A stretch of 64,000 nucleotides of DNA from Allobosea sp. Root483D1 (GTDB taxonomy: Bacteria > Pseudomonadota > Alphaproteobacteria > Rhizobiales > Beijerinckiaceae): positions 684,606 through 748,605 of the forward strand of contig NZ_LMJW01000001.1 of NCBI RefSeq assembly GCF_001429505.1, given 5' to 3'. A program made the translations under genes and the position numbers. Below, piece after piece: positions 26,713-35,720 of the stretch. Under the pieces are notes generated by a model that had not been told where the DNA came from, searched no databases, and saw only the letters and a program-made list of their open reading frames with translations. How positions within the stretch are numbered: the first letter of the stretch is position 1; every line of letters starts with the position of its first letter.

Positions 26713-27246
26713 TCAGGCCGCGCTGTCCCGTTTCGCCGCCTTGGCGAAGCGCTTGTTCACCCGCTCGCGCTTCAGCCGGGACAGGTAATCGATGAAGAGC
26801 ACGCCGTTGAGATGGTCGATCTCGTGCTGCAGGCAGGTCGCGAGCAGGCCGTCGGCCTCGATCTCCTGCGCCTTGCCGTCGAGATCGCGATAGCTGACCT
26901 TGACCCGCGCCGGCCGCTCGACCTCCTCGTAATATTCGGGGATCGAGAGGCAGCCCTCCTCATAGGAGCTGAGCTCCTCCGAGCGCCAGGTCACCTCGGG
27001 ATTGATGAAGACCATCGGCTCGTGCTTCTGCTCCTCGCCTTCCTCCGCCTTCTTCGAGACGTCGAGGGTGACGAGGCGGACCGGTTCGCCGATCTGGATG
27101 GCGGCGAGGCCGATTCCCGGCGCGTCGTACATCGTCTCCAGCATGTCATCCGCCAGCTTGCGGATCTCCGGCGTGATGTCGCCGATCGGCGCGGAAACCT
27201 TGCGCAGCATCGAGTCGGGCAGGATGACGAGGGGGCGGATAGCCAT
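26713..27246 (-). CDS. def: Peptide deformylase
   Basis: The 177-aa metal enzyme removes the formyl group from nascent proteins. All three motifs are present: [19 protein letters not shown] (metal Cys) and QHEIDHLNG (two metal His and catalytic Glu). The reading frame is open far upstream, antisense to rmuC; the ATG giving [11 protein letters not shown] matches homologues. It is the first gene of def-fmt-truA. Confidence 0.97.
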   Translation of the reverse strand: MAIRPLVILPDSMLRKVSAPIGDITPEIRKLADDMLETMYDAPGIGLAAIQIGEPVRLVTLDVSKKAEEGEEQKHEPMVFINPEVTWRSEELSSYEEGCLSIPEYYEEVERPARVKVSYRDLDGKAQEIEADGLLATCLQHEIDHLNGVLFIDYLSRLKRERVNKRFAKAAKRDSAA

Positions 27247-27361
27247 AGGACGCTCTGGAACGGTTTTCAGGAGTTGCGGCGACATAAGCTGTTGTGGGGA
27301 AGCGGTCAAACTGTTCCGCTTTCGTTCTAGAATTGCCGCTCGAATCGTGTAGGCTTGCGGC

Positions 27362-28546
27362 ATGAACCAGATCGCCTTCGTCCTGCTGGAGCGCCCCGTG
27401 AGCTGGGCCGAAGCCGCCTTCGGCTTTGCCGGGCTGACGCTCGTCCTATTGGTGCTGGCGCTGTTCTCGTCCTGGCGCGGCCAGCGCCGACGCGAGATGG
27501 AGGCGGCGATAGCGGCCGAGCGCGCCCGCGAGATGGACGACAAGGTCGGCGAGATGAACCGGCAGCAGGCTGAACTCAACGGCCGCCTGCAGACGATGGC
27601 CGAGATCCTTTCGACCCGGCAGGGCGACCTCGCCCGTATCATGGCCGACCGGATGGACGGGTTGCGCCAGCAGGTCGGCGTCGGGCTGGAGCAGAATGTG
27701 CGCCAGACCACTGAGAGCCTCGGCAAGCTGCAGGAGCGGCTCGCCGTCATCGACAGCGCCCAGAAGAACCTGACCGAGCTCACCGGCGAGGTGGTGACGC
27801 TGAAGGACGTGCTTTCCAACAAGCAGGCGCGCGGCGCCTATGGCCAGGGCCGGATGGAGGCGATCATCCGCGACGGGCTGCCCGCCGCGTTTTTTTCGTT
27901 TCAGCCCACACTCTCGAGTGGCAAGCGGCCGGATTGCCTGGTCACCTTGCCGGGCGACGGGCGCGGCCTCGTGATCGACGCCAAGTTCCCGCTGGAGAGC
28001 TTCACCATGCTGCGCGAGGCGCGCGGCGACGAGGCCAAGAAGCAGGCCTCGGCACGGGTGCGCGGCGATGTCGGCCAGCACGTCAAGGATATCGCCGAGC
28101 GCTATTTCCTGCCGGGCGAGACGCAGGACATGGCGCTGCTCTTCGTGCCGTCGGAATCGATCTATGCCGACCTGCACGAGCATTTCGACGACGTCATCCA
28201 GAAGGCGCACCGGGCCCGGGTGATGATCGTCTCGCCCTCTCTGCTGGCCTTGGCGATCCAGCTGATGCAGTCGCTGGTGCGCGATGCCCGCATGCGCGAG
28301 GAAGCGCAGGTGATCCAGTCGGAGGTCGGCAAGCTGCTCGACGATGTCCGCCGCCTCGGCGAGCGTGTCGACAAGCTCGACAACCATTTCCGCCAGGCGC
28401 AGGACGACGTCAGCCAGATCAAGACCTCGGCTGGCAAGGTCACTGGCCGGGCCGAGAGGATCGGGGCACTCGAATTCGACGATGCCCGCCCGAACGAGCC
28501 AGCGCTACCTTTCGCCAAAGAGGTGAAGCTGAAGGCGGCGGAGTAA
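27362..28546 (+). CDS. rmuC: DNA recombination protein RmuC
   Basis: The 394-aa protein has an N-terminal transmembrane helix (about residues 22-38), a coiled coil (about 45-150) and the RmuC nuclease-like domain ([55 protein letters not shown]). RmuC limits recombination at inverted repeats, probably as a PD-(D/E)XK-type nuclease. It is divergent from def. Confidence 0.93.
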   Translation: MNQIAFVLLERPVSWAEAAFGFAGLTLVLLVLALFSSWRGQRRREMEAAIAAERAREMDDKVGEMNRQQAELNGRLQTMAEILSTRQGDLARIMADRMDGLRQQVGVGLEQNVRQTTESLGKLQERLAVIDSAQKNLTELTGEVVTLKDVLSNKQARGAYGQGRMEAIIRDGLPAAFFSFQPTLSSGKRPDCLVTLPGDGRGLVIDAKFPLESFTMLREARGDEAKKQASARVRGDVGQHVKDIAERYFLPGETQDMALLFVPSESIYADLHEHFDDVIQKAHRARVMIVSPSLLALAIQLMQSLVRDARMREEAQVIQSEVGKLLDDVRRLGERVDKLDNHFRQAQDDVSQIKTSAGKVTGRAERIGALEFDDARPNEPALPFAKEVKLKAAE

Positions 28547-28561
28547 GAGGCGTATCGGACT

Positions 28562-29101
28562 TCAGCGGAGCCGGGGCAGTTGCCGCTCGGCCTCGCCGAT
28601 CAGGCTATCCTGGCCATCGGTCGGGCCGCCATGAAGCGCTGCAACCCGGCGCAGCATCCCGAAGAGTTCCTCGAATTCCGCCCGGGTGAGACGAGGCCTC
28701 AGCAGGTCGCGCAAATCCATCAGCGCGATCGTCTTCGAGGGAGATGCCTTGACGGCGTGACGCGCAAGGACGAGGCGCTCCTCGATATCGGCGCCGTATT
28801 CCAGCATGACGCGCATCTCGCTGCGGATCAGATCGAGCTGCTCGGTGGTCGCCTCCCCGCGTTCATTGGCGACGAGGAACATCAGCGCGACGGCGCCGTC
28901 CCGGCTCTCGGGCAGCGTCTTCAATGCCGTGCGGCGTGCTTCGGCTTCCGACTCGGCACGGCGGCCGCTCAACAATTCGCGGCGCTTCTGCTCGCTGCCG
29001 GCGCTGAGCCGCTGACTGACATATTCCATGCCGCCGCCCCAGATCATCCAGTAGATCACCCCGGTGGTGATGGCGCCGACGATGGCTGCGAGAACCGGCA
29101 T
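28562..29101 (-). CDS. Membrane-anchored protein with TerB-like helical domain
   Basis: The 179-aa protein has one N-terminal transmembrane segment (MPVLAAIVGAITTGVIYW), then a charged linker (to about residue 60), then an all-helical region (VALMFLVANERGEATTEQLD, VLARHAVKASPSKTIALMD, FEELFGMLRRVAAL) whose pattern resembles TerB/DjlA-type domains. The assignment is by pattern only. AGGAGG stands 5 nt before the ATG chosen, deciding the start over one 15 codons upstream. It converges with rmuC. Confidence 0.7.
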   Translation of the reverse strand: MPVLAAIVGAITTGVIYWMIWGGGMEYVSQRLSAGSEQKRRELLSGRRAESEAEARRTALKTLPESRDGAVALMFLVANERGEATTEQLDLIRSEMRVMLEYGADIEERLVLARHAVKASPSKTIALMDLRDLLRPRLTRAEFEELFGMLRRVAALHGGPTDGQDSLIGEAERQLPRLR

Positions 29102-29334
29102 GCAAACCTCCTGTGCCAGCGCCTGCGATCGGGGCGAGCAATGCAAGACGGGTCTGTCTTGGTCAGATCAGGCCTGATATCGCAGTCGCGGGACCACTCT
29201 TGTGACGAAATCCGGCCCTCCTTCGTATCGGCGCAGGCGCGGCCTATTGTCCGAACCGGGCCGCATGCCATGGCGAGATCACATTCCGGCGTTGAGTTGC
29301 AGGCTTTCCCAGACTGCGCCGGAGGCCGCCAACC

Positions 29335-30576
29335 TTGCTCGTCCAGATCGGAACGCTCATCGCCGCAACGAGCCTCGTCCAGCTCGCCAACGGCTTCTTC
29401 AACACGTTCCTGTCGCTGCGGCTGACGACCGAGGGCTTCGGGGCGGCGCTGACCGGCATCGTGCTCAGCGCCTATTTCGTCGGCTTCACCATCGGCGCGG
29501 TCGGCTGCGGGCGGGTGATCCAGCGCATCGGCCATATCCGGGCCTATGCCGCCTTCGCCGGCATGGTCGTGGTCGGAACCGCGGCGATGCCGCTCTTCGT
29601 CTCGCCGACGGGCTGGATCCTGTGCCGGATGGCGATCGGCGTCGGCTGCGTCGGCCTGTTCATCACGACCGAAAGCTGGCTCAACGCCAAGGCACCGGCC
29701 GAGCAGCGCGGCCGCATCTTCTCGATCTACATGGTCGGCACCTTCCTGGCGCTCGCCGCTGGCCAATTGCTGATCGGCAAGCTCCCGGTCGAAACCGCCA
29801 TCCCGTTCAACATCATCGTCGCGCTGTTCGCGTTGGCACTGGTGATGGTCAGCACCACGCGCGCAGAAGCTCCGGCGCTCCCGCCGGAAGCCTCTCTGCC
29901 CTATGGCGAGCTGACGCGGCAGGCGCCGATCTCCGTGATCGGCTGCGTGATCGCCGGCATGATCAGCAGCGCGTTCTACGCGCTGTTCCCGGCCTGGATG
30001 TCCAGGAACGCCATTCCCCAGGAGACGATCGCCCTGTTCATGCTGGTCGCGGTGCTCGGCGGCTTCGCCTTCCAGGTGCCGGTCGGCCGGTTCTCGGATC
30101 GTGGTGATCGCCGAATCGTACTGGCGGGGCTGGCGCTCGGCTTCTCGATCGCAGCCGTCGCGCTCGACCTCGTGCCGCGCCATCTCGGTGCGGTGCTGCC
30201 GGTCGCGGCTCTGCTCGGCGGTTTCATGTCGACGCTCTATCCGGTCTGCGTCGCGCATGCGCTCGACCGCATGCCGCAGGACCGCGTCGTCGCCGTCAGC
30301 GGCCGGCTGATCCTGGTCAGCGGTTTCGGCTCGGCGCTCGGCCCGATCCTCGGGGCGCAGGTAATGGCGCTGCTCGACATCAACGGCCTGCTCTACTTCA
30401 TGGCCGCGATCAGCGCCCTGTTGGCCGCCCTCGCTGCGCTGCGCATCCGCCAGCGCGCCGCGCCGGAACAGATGGCGGAACGCCCCTTCGCAGTCCTCGA
30501 CCCGATGACGGCACCGATCTCGCAGGAACCGGAAGCGACGGACGCGGACGGAACGCCGCGCCCGCTGCCGGCCTGA
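29335..30576 (+). CDS. MFS transporter (YcaD/UMF-type)
   Basis: The 413-aa permease has twelve hydrophobic segments in two halves, with the intracellular motif GRVIQRIGHIRAY between helices two and three, ESWLNAKAPAEQRGRIFSIYM in the middle and VGRFSDRGDRR in the second half. These match YcaD-like MFS transporters; the substrate is unknown. The start is a TTG with GGAGG 9 nt upstream. The C-terminal 40 residues are polar. It converges with the OsmC gene with no spacer. Confidence 0.88.
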   Translation: MLVQIGTLIAATSLVQLANGFFNTFLSLRLTTEGFGAALTGIVLSAYFVGFTIGAVGCGRVIQRIGHIRAYAAFAGMVVVGTAAMPLFVSPTGWILCRMAIGVGCVGLFITTESWLNAKAPAEQRGRIFSIYMVGTFLALAAGQLLIGKLPVETAIPFNIIVALFALALVMVSTTRAEAPALPPEASLPYGELTRQAPISVIGCVIAGMISSAFYALFPAWMSRNAIPQETIALFMLVAVLGGFAFQVPVGRFSDRGDRRIVLAGLALGFSIAAVALDLVPRHLGAVLPVAALLGGFMSTLYPVCVAHALDRMPQDRVVAVSGRLILVSGFGSALGPILGAQVMALLDINGLLYFMAAISALLAALAALRIRQRAAPEQMAERPFAVLDPMTAPISQEPEATDADGTPRPLPA

Positions 30577-31086
30577 TCAAGCCCGTGCGAGATTGGCCGA
30601 GAGTTCCGGCTTCACGTTCAGCGTCTGGAACACGACGCAATAGCGCTCGGTCAGCTTGAGCAAGGTATCGAGCTTCTCCTGCGGCGCGTCGGTCTCGACA
30701 TCGAAGGAGAGGCGGATCGCCTTGAAGCCGACCGCGGCATCCTTGGCGACGCCGAGCGTGCCGCGGAAATCGAGATCGCCCTCGGCGCGGACCGTGCCAT
30801 TCTTCAGCTCGATCTCGAGCGCGGTCGCAACCGCCTTCAGCGTCACGCCGGCGCAGGCGACGAGCGCCTCGAGCAGCATGTCGCCGGAGCAGAGCTCGGC
30901 GCCGGAGCCGCCGGTCGCCGGGTGCAGGCCCGCGAGCGCGATCGCCCGGCCGGTCTCGACCTTGCAGGCGATGTGCTGGTCGTCGAGCTCGCCCCTGGCC
31001 TGGAGCGTGATCACCGCCGCATCGGGCGCGTCACGATACTTGTCCTTGAGCGGGGCCTGGAGGGCGCGCAGCGCGGTTACGTCCAT
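30577..31086 (-). CDS. OsmC family protein
   Basis: The 169-aa protein is OsmC/Ohr-like, a thiol peroxidase fold. The two conserved cysteines are in DMLLEALVACAGVTL and LTERYCVVFQTL. A substrate cannot be named; related proteins reduce organic hydroperoxides. It lies 45 bp downstream of the degenerate ABC ATPase gene and probably shares its SAM-II-controlled transcript. Confidence 0.88.
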   Translation of the reverse strand: MDVTALRALQAPLKDKYRDAPDAAVITLQARGELDDQHIACKVETGRAIALAGLHPATGGSGAELCSGDMLLEALVACAGVTLKAVATALEIELKNGTVRAEGDLDFRGTLGVAKDAAVGFKAIRLSFDVETDAPQEKLDTLLKLTERYCVVFQTLNVKPELSANLARA

Positions 31087-31131
31087 GATCGTGATCCTCG
31101 GCAGAACTGGGTCGCGGCTTGTCTAGCTGGT

Positions 31132-31842
31132 TCAGGCCGCCGCCTCCACCTCCGGCACGACATGCCGGCTTTCCTTTTCGAGCGCCCGCCGCAGCTCTCG
31201 GCGCAGGGCGACGAAGCCGACCGAGCGCTCGTCGCGCGGGCGGCTCAGCAGGTTGTCGAGACTGAAGGCGATCGGCCCCGCTCCTTGCGGCAGGACGAGG
31301 ATGCGGTCGGCCAGGCGTACGGCCTCGTCGACGGAGCTGGTCGCAAAGACGACAGCGGGGCGCCCCTGCGTGCAGAGATCCGGCAGGAAGGCGGCCAGCC
31401 GCTCGCGCGCCTCGGCATCAAGCGCCGCGAAAGGCTCGTCGATCAGGAGCAAACGCGGCCTGACCAGCAGGAGACGGGCAATGGCGAGCCGCAGCAGTTC
31501 CTCGGGCGAGAGTGTGTCCGGCCGCTGCGTCGCCTGCGCAGCGAGGCCGACGCGGACCAGCACATTGGCGATCAGGCCCTCGCGCTCGAACGGCGTTGCC
31601 TTCGGCAAGGCAAAGGCGAGGTTCTCGGTGAGGTCGAGCCAGGGAAAGAAGCGCGGCCGGGCGCAGAGCAGGTCGATTTCGGGGGTCGGAACCGCCCCAT
31701 CATTGGATGCAAGATCTGCAAACCCACGCAGCGCCGCCGTCCGCACCTCGGAGGCACCGAGCAGGGCGACGACTTCGCCCGCCACCGGGCGCGGCAGAGC
31801 GATATCAAGAGAGCGGGAGAGGCTGTGCAGAACGACCGACAT
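31132..31842 (-). CDS. Degenerate NitT/TauT-type ABC ATPase, probably inactive
   Basis: The 236-aa protein is a clear homologue of the SsuB-type ATPase at 33044, down to the C-terminus (SRPRDERSVGFVALRRELRRAL against TRPRDRLSPAFEAIKREALRTL). Yet Walker A is lost (GASEVRTAAL at residues 29-38 where GGSGCGKTTLL should be, with no Lys), the LSGGQ signature is LSPEE, and the switch His is Ser (ATSSVDEA). Walker B LLLIDEPFAALD is intact. ATP hydrolysis is therefore unlikely. The reading frame is intact and full length, so it appears maintained. ATG with GGAG 8 nt upstream; a TTG sits one codon earlier. A SAM-II riboswitch leads the transcript. Confidence 0.85.
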   Translation of the reverse strand: MSVVLHSLSRSLDIALPRPVAGEVVALLGASEVRTAALRGFADLASNDGAVPTPEIDLLCARPRFFPWLDLTENLAFALPKATPFEREGLIANVLVRVGLAAQATQRPDTLSPEELLRLAIARLLLVRPRLLLIDEPFAALDAEARERLAAFLPDLCTQGRPAVVFATSSVDEAVRLADRILVLPQGAGPIAFSLDNLLSRPRDERSVGFVALRRELRRALEKESRHVVPEVEAAA

Positions 31843-31903
31843 CAACTGGCTCCATCCATGACAAAGCGGAAGGAGCGTCGACGGCCTCAGGCCGTCCCGT
31901 CGT

Positions 31904-31960
31904 CCCGCGCTTTAGCTGCATTTGTTTCGCGCCCGCAAGCTGAGGCTCAAATCGGCGCGT
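31904..31960 (-). promoter_or_regulatory. SAM-II riboswitch (metA motif), copy 2
   Basis: Read on the minus strand, the element opens ACGCGCCGATTTGAG, continues GCTTGCGGGCGCG, and closes GCAGCTAAAGCGCGGG. These are the SAM-II landmarks: P1 CGCGC/GCGCG, the GAUUU segment and the 3' GCUAAA. It differs at only a few positions from the copy at 35721. A 7-bp hairpin (31880-31896) lies between aptamer and start codon; no T-run follows, suggesting translational control of the degenerate ATPase and OsmC genes. Confidence 0.9.
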
Positions 31961-31967
31961 ATGTCCT

Positions 31968-31997
31968 TTCATACGGTCTAGGCGTCCGTTTTGTCAA
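31968..31997 (-). promoter_or_regulatory. Sigma-70-type promoter of the degenerate-ATPase unit
   Basis: On the minus strand TTGACA (31992-31997) and TATGAA (31968-31973) are 18 bp apart. The riboswitch begins 7 bp after the -10, so the aptamer would start almost at the 5' end of the RNA. The -35 flank (GGCTGTTTGACAAA) is shared with the promoter at 35784. Confidence 0.75.
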
Positions 31998-32007
31998 ACA
32001 GCCAATC

Positions 32008-32529
32008 TCACTCGACGAACTCGTCGCGCGTCAGTCGGTAGCGGCATTGCAGCACGGTTTCACCGCGCGAGCGTGAGTGGCGCTCGACCTTATCGAGCAG
32101 CCGGAAACCCAATCCGGCCAGAACCCGCCCCGATACCGCATTGTCGGCTGCATGCGCCGAACGGAGTGCCGATAGTTCGAGCTCCGTGAAGGCGAAGCGA
32201 ACCATCGCGCGGGCGGCTTCGGACGCGAAGCCCTGCCCCCAGGCCGTGCGTTCGAACCAGTAGCCGAGTTCGCCCTCGCCGCCGGCGATCTCGTCGATGT
32301 CGACGAGGCCGATCATCCGGCCCTCGTGCTCGACAGCGAAACGATAGGCCTCGCCTGCTACCCATTCGCGCGGATGATCGGCGAACCAACCCTCGACCTC
32401 CGCCCGGTCCGGCGGAAACGAGGCCATGCGCAGCATGCGCGTGACGTCCCAGTCGGACTGGATCTCGAAGGCGCGTTGCGCATCCGCCGCCGTCGACGGT
32501 CGCAAGTTAAGATGTTTGGTGGTGATCAT
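32008..32529 (-). CDS. GNAT family N-acetyltransferase (RimJ/RimL type)
   Basis: The 173-aa protein is a GNAT acetyltransferase of the acetyltransf_3 type. It begins TTKHLNLRPSTAADA and has the acetyl-CoA segment AWGQGFASEAARAMVRFAF and the NAVSGRVLAGLGFRLL motif typical of RimJ/RimL-like enzymes. The substrate is unknown. I use the ATG; a TTG seven codons upstream also opens the frame. It is followed downstream by the SAM-II leader of another unit. Confidence 0.85.
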   Translation of the reverse strand: MITTKHLNLRPSTAADAQRAFEIQSDWDVTRMLRMASFPPDRAEVEGWFADHPREWVAGEAYRFAVEHEGRMIGLVDIDEIAGGEGELGYWFERTAWGQGFASEAARAMVRFAFTELELSALRSAHAADNAVSGRVLAGLGFRLLDKVERHSRSRGETVLQCRYRLTRDEFVE

Positions 32530-32595
32530 CTCGAGGCCGGACAACTGCAAATCTCGCGCAGGCTGGCACGAAGCGCGCGCCCGCGGAACCGCCAG

Positions 32596-33000
32596 TCATC
32601 GAGCCGCGACGCCGCGCACGCAAGCCTCGATATTGTTGCCGTCGGGGTCGAGCACGAAGGCGCCGTAATAGTCGACGGCGCCCTCGCGCGGGCCAGGCGG
32701 CCCGTTGTCCCGGCCACCGGCCGAAAGCGCGGCTTCGTAGAAGGCATCCACCGCCGCCTTGTCCGGTGCGATGAAGGCGATATGGGCCTGGTTCAGCCCG
32801 GCGCGCGAACCTTCCACCCAATAGGACGGGCGGATCGTGCCGATCCAGAGATAGGGGATCGGCTCCTGCGCACTGCGGCCGAACAAGAACGATTCTTGAC
32901 TGTTGGAGGCCGTGGCGAGGCCGAGCGGCCGAGCGATCGCGTCATAGAAGCGGCGCGCCTTGGCGAGGTCGGTGACGACGATGCCGGTGTGATCGATCAT
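32596..33000 (-). CDS. VOC family (glyoxalase/bleomycin-resistance) protein
   Basis: The 134-aa protein matches the vicinal oxygen chelate superfamily: IDHTGIVVTDLAKARRFYDAI at the start, HIAFIAPDKAAVDAFYEAAL in the middle and FVLDPDGNNIEAC at the end, with His and Glu positioned as metal ligands. Such single-domain forms often dimerise. The substrate is unknown. It sits 43 bp downstream of the SsuB-type ATPase gene and may be the last gene of that operon. Confidence 0.88.
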   Translation of the reverse strand: MIDHTGIVVTDLAKARRFYDAIARPLGLATASNSQESFLFGRSAQEPIPYLWIGTIRPSYWVEGSRAGLNQAHIAFIAPDKAAVDAFYEAALSAGGRDNGPPGPREGAVDYYGAFVLDPDGNNIEACVRGVAAR

Positions 33001-33043
33001 CTCGGTTGAACTGCGCCCCGCCGCGCTTGTTCCGTCGCGGCGC

Positions 33044-33826
33044 CTACCACCACATGCCGGCGCTCTCGGCCGCTTTGTGCTGGCGCGGCTCGCTATCGGT
33101 GAGCGAGCGGTCGAGCGTGCGCAACGCCTCGCGCTTGATCGCTTCGAAGGCCGGTGAGAGCCGGTCGCGCGGGCGGGTCAGGGGATTGTCGAGCTCGTCG
33201 AAGATGCGGCCGGGCCGCGGCTGCATCACCACGATACGATCGGCCAGCGTCACGGCTTCCTCGACATCATGGGTGACCATCACCACGGTCGGCCGGCTCT
33301 CCTCCCAGAGCGCCAGGAGATGGCCGTGCAGGCTGGCGCGCGTGGTCGCATCGAGCGCCGAGAAGGGCTCGTCCATCAGCAGCAGCTTCGGCCGGGTGAC
33401 GAGGGCGCGGGCAATGGCGACGCGCTGCTGCTGGCCGCCGGAGAGTTCACGCGGCCAGCGCGCCTCATAGCCGGCGAGGCCGACGCGGGCGAGCGCGCCG
33501 GTGACGAGGCGGTTGCGCTCCGCCGCGGGCAGATGGCTGAGGCCGAAGCCGGCATTGTCGGCGACGGAGAGCCAGGGCAGCAGGCGCGGCTCCTGGAAGA
33601 TCACGCCGACATCGGCGCGTGGCTCGATGATGGCGGCGCCGTCCAGCAGGATGCGCCCCTCGCTCGGCCGATCGAGCCCGGCGACAAGGCGCAGCAATGT
33701 GGTCTTGCCGCAGCCGGAGCCGCCGACCAGCGCCAGGATTTCGCCGGCGGCGACGGAGAGGTCGATGCCGGCAAGCGCGCGGGTGCCGTCGGCATAGGTC
33801 TTGGAAAGGCTGTCGAAGACCAGCAT
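33044..33826 (-). CDS. ABC transporter ATP-binding protein, sulfonate/nitrate type (SsuB-like)
   Basis: The 260-aa ATPase has all motifs: Walker A GGSGCGKTT, Q-loop VIFQEPRLLPWL, signature LSGGQQQRVAIARAL, Walker B LLLMDEPFSALD and switch His in VTHDVEEA. It belongs to the NitT/TauT family and pairs with the permease (10 bp upstream) and the binding protein. The SAM-II leader ahead of the operon suggests a sulfur-containing or methionine-related substrate. Full length and intact, in contrast to its paralogue at 31132. Confidence 0.92.
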   Translation of the reverse strand: MLVFDSLSKTYADGTRALAGIDLSVAAGEILALVGGSGCGKTTLLRLVAGLDRPSEGRILLDGAAIIEPRADVGVIFQEPRLLPWLSVADNAGFGLSHLPAAERNRLVTGALARVGLAGYEARWPRELSGGQQQRVAIARALVTRPKLLLMDEPFSALDATTRASLHGHLLALWEESRPTVVMVTHDVEEAVTLADRIVVMQPRPGRIFDELDNPLTRPRDRLSPAFEAIKREALRTLDRSLTDSEPRQHKAAESAGMWW

Positions 33827-33836
33827 GGCGCGCCCC

Positions 33837-34670
33837 TCAGAGCCTGTCCCTGGCAGTGTCTTGCCAGGCGAGGAAGGGGCGGGTGAGGGCGAGCAGCAGT
33901 CCGTCGGCGAGCTTGCCGAGCACGGCGAAGGCGATGATCGCGGCGATGATGGTGTCTGGCCGGCCGAGCTGCTGGCCATCGACCAGGAGATAGCCGAGGC
34001 CCTCGCTGGCGCCCATGATCTCGGCGGCGACGACGAACATGAAGCCGAGCCCGAGGCCGCCGCGCAGCGCTGTGAACCAATCGGGCAGGATCGCCGGCAG
34101 CAGCACGCGCCTGGTCATGGCGAGCCGGCCGAGGCGGAAGACGCGGCCGACCTCGACGATCTTGCGGTCGATCGAGAGGATCGCGGCGGCGACGCCGAGA
34201 TAGACCGGAAAGAAGACGCCGACGGCGATCAGCGCGACTTTCGACGCTTCGAAGATGCCGAACCAGAGGATGAAGAGCGGCACCCAGGCGATCGAGGGAA
34301 TGGCGCGCAGGGCCTGCAGGGTCGGGTCGAGCAGGCCCCGCGCCAGCGGCAGGGCGCCGGTCAGGGCACCGAGCGCGGTGCCGACGGCAGCGCCGATGCC
34401 GAAGCCCGCGGCGACGCGCCAGAGCGTCGCCAGCGCATGGGTCCAGAGCTCGCCGCTGGCTGCGAGCTGCCAGAGCGTTTTGCCGACCACGCTGGGCGGC
34501 GGCATCAAGCGGCCATTGGCGAGGCCGGCCCGAACCAGGATTTCCCAGATGATCGCGAGGACGACGGGCAGCAGGAAGCCGGCGAGCCGCGAGCCGACAC
34601 GAGAAGCCGGCCGCGCAGGAGGCGCGGCCGGCTTCTCGTCGATGGCTTCTGCGATCTCGATCGAACTCAT
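33837..34670 (-). CDS. ABC transporter permease, sulfonate/nitrate type (SsuC-like)
   Basis: The 277-aa inner-membrane permease has a charged N-terminus and about six transmembrane helices. The EAA-type loop region (IPSIAWVPLFILWFGIFEASK and GLGLGFMFVVAAEIMGASEGLGYLLVDG) is typical of SsuC/TauC. It lies between the genes for the binding protein (20 bp) and the ATPase (10 bp), a complete ABC importer. Confidence 0.93.
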   Translation of the reverse strand: MSSIEIAEAIDEKPAAPPARPASRVGSRLAGFLLPVVLAIIWEILVRAGLANGRLMPPPSVVGKTLWQLAASGELWTHALATLWRVAAGFGIGAAVGTALGALTGALPLARGLLDPTLQALRAIPSIAWVPLFILWFGIFEASKVALIAVGVFFPVYLGVAAAILSIDRKIVEVGRVFRLGRLAMTRRVLLPAILPDWFTALRGGLGLGFMFVVAAEIMGASEGLGYLLVDGQQLGRPDTIIAAIIAFAVLGKLADGLLLALTRPFLAWQDTARDRL

Positions 34671-34690
34671 TGCGACGGGATCATGCCCGC

Positions 34691-35665
34691 TCAGTTGGTC
34701 GCGGCAAAGCGCTTGTCTATCAGCGCATCGACCGTCGCCTTGACGTCAGCGTTCGCCGGCAGGACGCCAGCCTGCTGCAGGGCCAGGCCCGCGGCGAGGA
34801 TGGTTTCGGCCTGCGCCGGGCCGATCGTGCTGTGGGTCAGTTCGGTGCGGGTAAGCTGGCGCTCGATGACCGCGTCGGAGAGCTTGGTCGCCTCGACCAG
34901 GGCCTTCCTGACCTCGGCCGGATTGGCGAGTGCGATGGCGCGCGCCTCCTCATAGGCCTTGAGCACCTTGCGGACGAGCGCCGGATTCTTTTCGGCGAAC
35001 TCCTCGCGGACATTGAGGACGCCCCAGGTGTTGTCGGCGGCCTTGCGGTGGAAGAGCTTGGCGCCGGCCTCGACCTCGGCGGCGGCCATCATCGGGTCGA
35101 GCCCGGCCCAGGCCTCGACATCGCCGCGTTCGAGTGCGAGCCGGCCGTCGGCGTGCTGCAGAAGCACGAGCTTGACGTCCTTCTCGGTCAGGCCGGCCTC
35201 GGCCAGCGAGCGGACCAGGAAGATGTGCGGATCGGTGCCGCGGGTGACGGCGACGCGCTTGCCCTTGAGGTCCGCGACCTTGGTGACCTCGCTCTTGGCG
35301 CCGGTGACCAGAGCCGTCCATTCGGGGCGCGAATAGACATAGATCGACTTGATCGGGTTGCCGTTGATCTTGGCGATCAGCGCGGCGGCGCCGGCGGTCG
35401 AGCCGAAATCGAGCGAGCCGGCATTGAGGAATTCGAGCGCCTTGTTCGAGCCGGCCGAGAGCACCCAGCGCACCTTGATGCCGTCGGCTTCCAGCGCCTT
35501 CTCGAGGATGCCGCGATCCTTCAGCACCAGGCTGACGGGGTTGTAGGTCGCGTAGTCGACGCGGATCTCCTTCGGCGCCTGTGCCTGCGCACTGCCGAAG
35601 GCGAGCGAGGCTGCGGCAAGGCCGGTGAGCACGGCGCGGCGGGTCAAAGTTGAGATGAGCGGCAT
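34691..35665 (-). CDS. ABC transporter substrate-binding protein, sulfonate/nitrate type (SsuA-like)
   Basis: The 324-aa protein has a signal peptide with twin arginines (LTRRAVLTGLA, cleavage near AQA at about residue 30) and the NMT1/SsuA fold: VDYATYNPVSLVLKDRG, AGSNKALEFLNAGSLDFG, LKGKRVAVTRGTDPHIFL. It should bind the substrate in the periplasm and hand it to the permease encoded next. The 5' leader contains a SAM-II riboswitch and a hairpin that buries the AAGGGG ribosome-binding site, so expression should fall when SAM is plentiful. Confidence 0.92.
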   Translation of the reverse strand: MPLISTLTRRAVLTGLAAASLAFGSAQAQAPKEIRVDYATYNPVSLVLKDRGILEKALEADGIKVRWVLSAGSNKALEFLNAGSLDFGSTAGAAALIAKINGNPIKSIYVYSRPEWTALVTGAKSEVTKVADLKGKRVAVTRGTDPHIFLVRSLAEAGLTEKDVKLVLLQHADGRLALERGDVEAWAGLDPMMAAAEVEAGAKLFHRKAADNTWGVLNVREEFAEKNPALVRKVLKAYEEARAIALANPAEVRKALVEATKLSDAVIERQLTRTELTHSTIGPAQAETILAAGLALQQAGVLPANADVKATVDALIDKRFAATN

Positions 35666-35671
35666 GGCGTT

Positions 35672-35698
35672 CCCCTTCGAAGACTTTGCGCGAAGGGG
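35672..35698 (-). promoter_or_regulatory. Hairpin sequestering the ribosome-binding site of the SsuA-like gene
   Basis: On the minus strand CCCCTTCG (35691-35698) pairs with CGAAGGGG (35672-35679) around an 11-nt loop. The 3' arm contains the AAGGGG ribosome-binding site 6 nt before the ATG. The CCCC arm could alternatively pair with the G-run at the 3' end of the aptamer (35720-35724), which would free the site. Confidence 0.65.
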
Positions 35699-35720
35699 TG
35701 GAGGCAGATGCCTCCGGCGC

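Noticed and set aside
31838..31860. Five-codon upstream ORF (MDGAS) ending TGATG at the degenerate ATPase start
   Set aside because: Its ATG lacks a ribosome-binding site of its own and the length is easily met by chance; I kept the GGAG as the site for the main ATG.
32240..32262. tRNA-like GTTCGAA string
   Set aside because: It lies inside the GNAT coding sequence and no acceptor or anticodon stems can be formed around it.
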